From UBA6019 sp036564345 (lineage in GTDB: Bacteria > Chloroflexota > Dormibacteria > Dormibacterales > Dormibacteraceae), in assembly GCA_036564345.1 (NCBI GenBank), contig DATCOZ010000036.1:1-8647 (forward strand): 8,647 bases of DNA, written 5' to 3'. The position numbers and the translations under genes are program-made. Below the pieces are notes generated by a model, which worked only from the letters and a program-made list of their open reading frames with translations, searched no databases and was not told where the DNA came from. Positions 5,470 through 8,647 of the stretch are shown here, piece after piece. The number at the start of each line of letters is the position of its first letter. The stretch's first letter is position 1.

Positions 5470-6472
5470 GCTAGCCAACCGACTCGATGTGACCTTGCCG
5501 ACCGAGCGGCGGCCGCGGCGGCTGCGGGCGAACCCGGCGCTGCGGCGGCTGGTGCGCGAGACGCGGCTCGATGCCGGTCAGCTCATCGCTCCCCTCTTCG
5601 TTGTCTCGGGCCGCGAACGGCGCGAGCCGATTTCCTCGCTCAAGGGCCACTCGAGGCTGAGTCCCGACCTGGCCCTGGCCGAAGCGCGCCGGCTGGCTGG
5701 ACTGGGCGTCGGGGGCGTCCTCCTCTTCGGCATTCCCGACGCCAAGGACCCCGAGGGAAACGCCGCGGCCGACCCGGACGGTCCAGTGGCGGGGACGCTC
5801 CGCCTGCTCCGGGAGGCGGCGCTGCCTCTGGTCTCGGTCGCCGACGTCTGCCTGTGCGAGTACACGAGCCACGGCCACTGCGGGGTACTGAAAGGCGAGG
5901 CGGTCGACAACGACGCCACCCTGCCCCTGCTGGCGGGTGCGGCCGTCGCTTATGCCGAGGCGGGCGCGGACGTGGTCGCCCCGAGCGCGATGATGGACGG
6001 TCAGGTCGGCGCCCTTCGCTCCGCCCTCGATTCCTCCGGATACCAGGCGACCGCGATCATGGCCTACGCCTCCAAGCACGCCTCTGGCTTCTACGGCCCC
6101 TTCCGCGAAGCCGCCGGTTCCACGCCCGGCTTTGGCGACCGCAAGGGCTACCAGATGGACTCGGCCAACGGCCGCGAGGCCCTGCTGGAGATGGAGCTCG
6201 ACGCCGAGGAGGGGGCGGACATCCTGATGGTGAAGCCAGCGATCACCTCGCTCGACCTGCTCGCGCTGGCTCGCCAGCGCTTCGACCAGCCGCTCGCCGC
6301 CTACCAGGTGAGCGGCGAGATGGCGATGATCGAGGCCGCTGCCGAGCGGGGCTGGATCGACCGCCGGACGGTGGTCTTGGAGTCGCTGACCGCGATCGTG
6401 CGGGCCGGCGCCGGGATCGTGATGACCTACTTCGCCGCTGACGTCGCGAACTGGCTCACCGAGGGCCGATGA
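5462..6472 (+). CDS. hemB: Porphobilinogen synthase (delta-aminolevulinic acid dehydratase)
   Basis: This enzyme condenses two 5-aminolevulinates to porphobilinogen. The 336-residue protein is full length and very well conserved. The zinc-binding motif DVCLCEYTSHGHCG (128-141) has all three cysteines (130, 132, 140), so this is the Zn-dependent form rather than the Asp-rich Mg form. The two active-site lysines are Lys205 (ASKHASGFYGPFR) and the Schiff-base Lys258 (DILMVKPA). YQVSGEMAMI and TYFA near the C-terminus are also typical. The N-terminal RPRRLRANPALRRLVRET arm is the usual oligomerisation arm. ATG 5462 overlaps hemD by 8 nt and follows a near-ideal GGAGGTGA. The end overlaps hemQ as ATGA. 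Confidence 0.97.
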   Translation: MRELANRLDVTLPTERRPRRLRANPALRRLVRETRLDAGQLIAPLFVVSGRERREPISSLKGHSRLSPDLALAEARRLAGLGVGGVLLFGIPDAKDPEGNAAADPDGPVAGTLRLLREAALPLVSVADVCLCEYTSHGHCGVLKGEAVDNDATLPLLAGAAVAYAEAGADVVAPSAMMDGQVGALRSALDSSGYQATAIMAYASKHASGFYGPFREAAGSTPGFGDRKGYQMDSANGREALLEMELDAEEGADILMVKPAITSLDLLALARQRFDQPLAAYQVSGEMAMIEAAAERGWIDRRTVVLESLTAIVRAGAGIVMTYFAADVANWLTEGR

Positions 6473-7146
6473 CCGAGTCCCGTTTCGTCCACGCTCTCGC
6501 CCTTGGCGTCGATCCCGCATGGCGCCGGCTGGCGGCGAAGGAGCGCTGCCGAGGCGCTGAGGAGCTCGCTGCCGCGCTGGCAGCCGGCTCCGAGATGACG
6601 ACCTTCAGCTACTCCACGATCGGCCTCGAGCCGGGCGTCGACCTCCTGCTCTGGAGCCTGGCACCCTCGCTGGACGCGCTGGAGGAACGAGCGGCAGCGG
6701 TGCTGCGATCAGCAATGGGAGCCTGGCTCACGGTTCGGGAGAGCTTCCTCGGCATCATCCAGCCCTCCCAATACGTGAAAAAGCCGACGCCCCAGGAGCA
6801 GTCGCTCTTCAGCGGCGATCGGTCGCGCTACCTCGTCGTCTACCCCTTCACGAAGAGCACCGACTGGTACCTCCAGGGGCGCGAGGCGCGGCAGGGGATC
6901 ATGAACGAACACATGCGGATCGGGCATGACTACCCCGAGATCCGCCAACTGCTGGCGAACAGCTTCGGCATCGACGACATGGACTTCCTCGTCGCTTACG
7001 AGACGGATGACCTTGCCCGCTTCGGCGAGTTGGTCCGAGCGCTTCGCGGAACCGACAGCCGGCGTTCGACCATCCGCGACACTCCGCTGCTGGTCGGCAT
7101 CCATCGCCCGATCGCCGAGATCGCATCGCTCCTCGGCGCCCGATGA
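6469..7146 (+). CDS. hemQ: Coproheme decarboxylase (chlorite dismutase-family HemQ/ChdC)
   Basis: This enzyme catalyses the final step of the coproporphyrin-dependent pathway, oxidative decarboxylation of two coproheme propionates to give heme b. The 225-residue protein shows the HemQ signature YLVVYPFTKSTDWY (121-134), containing the catalytic Tyr125 and nearby Lys129. IMNEHMRIGHDYPEIRQ (144-160) carries the probable proximal heme ligand His148, followed by SFGIDDMDFLVAYETD. YPFTK and the operon setting favour HemQ over a true chlorite dismutase. It lies between hemB and hemL with 4-nt overlaps at both ends (ATGA each). Its presence implies that the organism makes heme through coproporphyrin III and should also have cgoX and cpfC, which are not in the window. 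Confidence 0.93.
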   Translation: MTESRFVHALALGVDPAWRRLAAKERCRGAEELAAALAAGSEMTTFSYSTIGLEPGVDLLLWSLAPSLDALEERAAAVLRSAMGAWLTVRESFLGIIQPSQYVKKPTPQEQSLFSGDRSRYLVVYPFTKSTDWYLQGREARQGIMNEHMRIGHDYPEIRQLLANSFGIDDMDFLVAYETDDLARFGELVRALRGTDSRRSTIRDTPLLVGIHRPIAEIASLLGAR

Positions 7147-8384
7147 CGTCCGCGACGGCCTGGCGGGAGCGCGCCGCGAGCCTCTTCCCGGGCGGCGTCA
7201 ACAGCCCCGTGCGAGCCTATCGGGCCGTCGGCGGCGATCCACCGATCCTGGTCCGGGGATCCGGCGCGGAGGTCTGGGACGCCGACGGCACCCGCTACCT
7301 CGACTACGTCGGGGCCTTTGGGCCGCTGCTCCTCGGCCACGCTCACCCCGCGGTGGTGGCGGCGATCCAGGAGGCGGTTGAGGCCGGCGGCTCCTTCGGC
7401 GCCACCGGTCCCGGCGAAGTCAGGCTGGCGGAGCTGATCCGGGAGCGGATGCCCTCGGTCGAGAGGCTGCGCTTTGTCAACAGCGGGACCGAGGCCGCGA
7501 TGAGTGCCCTCCGCGTAGCCCGAGCGGCGACCGGTCGGGAGCTGGTCATCAAGTTCGACGGCGGCTACCACGGTCACGCCGACTCGCTGCTGGTCGAGGC
7601 CGGCTCCGGAGTCGCGACCCTGTCCATCCCGGGCAGCGCAGGGGTCGGCGCAGCGGTTGCCGCCCAGACTCTGGTCGCCCGTTACAACGACCTCGACTCG
7701 GTCGAGCGGCTGCTCGCCGCGAACTCGGCGAAGGTGGCGGCCGTGATCATCGAGCCGGTCGCAGCCAACATGGGAGTTGTGGCGCCCCTCCCGGGTTTCT
7801 TGTCGGGGCTTCGGCGGCTGACCGCGGCGGTGGGAGCGCTGCTCATCTTCGACGAGGTCATCACGGGCTTCCGGGTCGCTCCCGGTGGTGCTCAGGAGCT
7901 CTTCGGAGTGCGGCCCGACCTGACCATCCTCGGCAAGATCATCGGCGGCGGGCTGCCGGTGGGAGCCTACGGCGGGCGGGCGGATCTGCTCGACCTTGTC
8001 GCTCCCGCGGGCGATGTTTACCAGGCCGGGACGCTGTCCGGGCATCCGGTGGTGATGGCCGCCGGTGAGGCAACGCTCCGGCAGCTGACGCCCGACCTCT
8101 ACGCGGCAATCGACCAGCAGGCCGATCGGCTGGAGGAGGCCCTCGCCGGTCCCGGCCGAAGCACCGCGAGGGTCGGCTCGCTGCTCACCCTCTTCTTCCG
8201 CGACCGGCCGCCCCGCAATTTCGGTGAGGCTCGCGAGTCGGACACGGCCGCGTTCGCGAAGTTCTTCCGCTCGATGAAGCAAGCGGGGGTGCTGCTGCCA
8301 CCGTCACAGTACGAGGCCTGGTTCCTGTCGGCTGCGCACGGCGACGAGGTCATCGACGAAACCATCCGGGCGCTTCCTGAGTGA
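7143..8384 (+). CDS. hemL: Glutamate-1-semialdehyde 2,1-aminomutase
   Basis: This is a PLP enzyme of aminotransferase class III that converts glutamate-1-semialdehyde to 5-aminolevulinate, completing the C5 branch begun by HemA. The 413-residue protein opens LFPGGVNSPVRA. It keeps FVNSGTEAAMSALRVAR, GGYHGHAD (140-147), the PLP-ring Asp237 in FDEVITGFR, the Schiff-base Lys265 in ILGKIIGGGLPVGAYGG, and the late Glu391 in PSQYEAWF. Two usual positions differ: YVGSWGP is YVGAFGP (Trp to Phe59), and QAGTLSGNP is QAGTLSGHP. It is a little shorter than the usual 425-430. ATG 7143 overlaps hemQ as ATGA and has no evident ribosome-binding site, so coupling to hemQ translation is likely. The end overlaps hemE as GTGA. 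Confidence 0.96.
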   Translation: MTSATAWRERAASLFPGGVNSPVRAYRAVGGDPPILVRGSGAEVWDADGTRYLDYVGAFGPLLLGHAHPAVVAAIQEAVEAGGSFGATGPGEVRLAELIRERMPSVERLRFVNSGTEAAMSALRVARAATGRELVIKFDGGYHGHADSLLVEAGSGVATLSIPGSAGVGAAVAAQTLVARYNDLDSVERLLAANSAKVAAVIIEPVAANMGVVAPLPGFLSGLRRLTAAVGALLIFDEVITGFRVAPGGAQELFGVRPDLTILGKIIGGGLPVGAYGGRADLLDLVAPAGDVYQAGTLSGHPVVMAAGEATLRQLTPDLYAAIDQQADRLEEALAGPGRSTARVGSLLTLFFRDRPPRNFGEARESDTAAFAKFFRSMKQAGVLLPPSQYEAWFLSAAHGDEVIDETIRALPE

Positions 8385-8647
8385 GCCGCTTCCTTGATGC
8401 CGCCAACCGCCGACCGGTAGATAGGACACCGATCTGGCTGATGCGCCAGGCGGGCCGATCGCTGCCCGAGTATCGCAAGCTCCGTGAGCGCTGGAGCCTG
8501 GTCGACATCGTCGCCCAACCGGAGCTGTGCGCGGAGGTGACGCTCCAACCCGTCCGCCGGCTGGGCGTCGACGCAGCGGTGATGTTCGCCGACATCATGC
8601 TGCCCCTCCGTGGCATGGGCGTCGATTTCGAGCTGGTCGAGGACATC
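8381..8647 (+). CDS. hemE: Uroporphyrinogen decarboxylase, N-terminal part (runs off the window)
   Basis: This enzyme decarboxylates the four acetate side chains of uroporphyrinogen III to give coproporphyrinogen III. Only the first 89 residues are present; the frame is still open at the right edge. MRQAGRSLPEYRKLR (21-35) is the family signature MRQAGRYLPEY with Tyr replaced by Ser, and it supplies the substrate-binding Arg22 and Arg26. ELCAEVTLQPVRRLGVDAAV matches the following conserved block. MFADIMLPL corresponds to LFSDILVP and carries the essential Asp71. GTG 8381 overlaps the hemL stop as GTGA. It is the last visible gene of the operon, and cgoX and cpfC would be plausible next genes. 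Confidence 0.96.
   Translation, partial: MSRFLDAANRRPVDRTPIWLMRQAGRSLPEYRKLRERWSLVDIVAQPELCAEVTLQPVRRLGVDAAVMFADIMLPLRGMGVDFELVEDI

Noticed and set aside
5471..6520. 349-codon open frame on the minus strand opposite hemB
   Set aside because: It is antisense to a highly conserved enzyme, with low-complexity composition and no recognisable domain.
6996..8282. 428-codon open frame on the minus strand opposite hemL
   Set aside because: It mirrors hemL and part of hemQ, has Arg/Gly/Asp-rich composition and no motifs. Long antisense frames are expected in high-GC coding DNA.

Overview
The window is high-GC DNA. It carries a heme-biosynthesis operon on the + strand, preceded by about 2.3 kb of looser accessory DNA. 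The operon includes hemQ (coproheme decarboxylase, the marker of the coproporphyrin-dependent heme route of monoderm lineages), a BldC/MerR-like regulator, an apparently leaderless promoter and the C5 route to ALA. Together these suggest a high-GC soil-type bacterium of the Actinomycetota/Chloroflexota/Dormibacterota kind. The phylum is an inference, and a search with HemB or HemL would settle it.

Left part (1-2304). It opens with the decayed 3' end of an IS3-family transposase (about 72-283) and an IS3-like terminal inverted repeat (296-324). Next come some 190 bp without a convincing gene, then a possible frameshifted two-helix membrane peptide (517-712), and a 12-helix MFS exporter (717-1907). 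The 1908-2346 gap has no intact gene. On the minus strand it holds a short stretch resembling the N-terminus of an ECF sigma factor, probably a relic. The MFS gene thus sits between two apparent gene remnants.

Right part (2305-8647). A sigma70-type promoter (about 2310-2339), overlapped by an imperfect inverted repeat, sits directly before the ATG of a helix-turn-helix regulator. From there every gene overlaps the next by 4 or 8 nt: regulator - hemA - hemC - hemD - hemB - hemQ - hemL - hemE. The last gene runs off the window.

Together these genes take glutamyl-tRNA to GSA (HemA), ALA (HemL), porphobilinogen (HemB), hydroxymethylbilane (HemC), uroporphyrinogen III (HemD) and coproporphyrinogen III (HemE). 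HemQ does the last step to heme b. The coproporphyrinogen oxidase (CgoX) and coproporphyrin ferrochelatase (CpfC) that should act between HemE and HemQ are not in the window and may lie just downstream.

The most unusual points are a 294-residue HemA that ends where the dimerisation domain should begin, a HemC with His in place of a normally invariant substrate-binding Arg, and a first-gene regulator with an apparent sensor domain that may control the operon.
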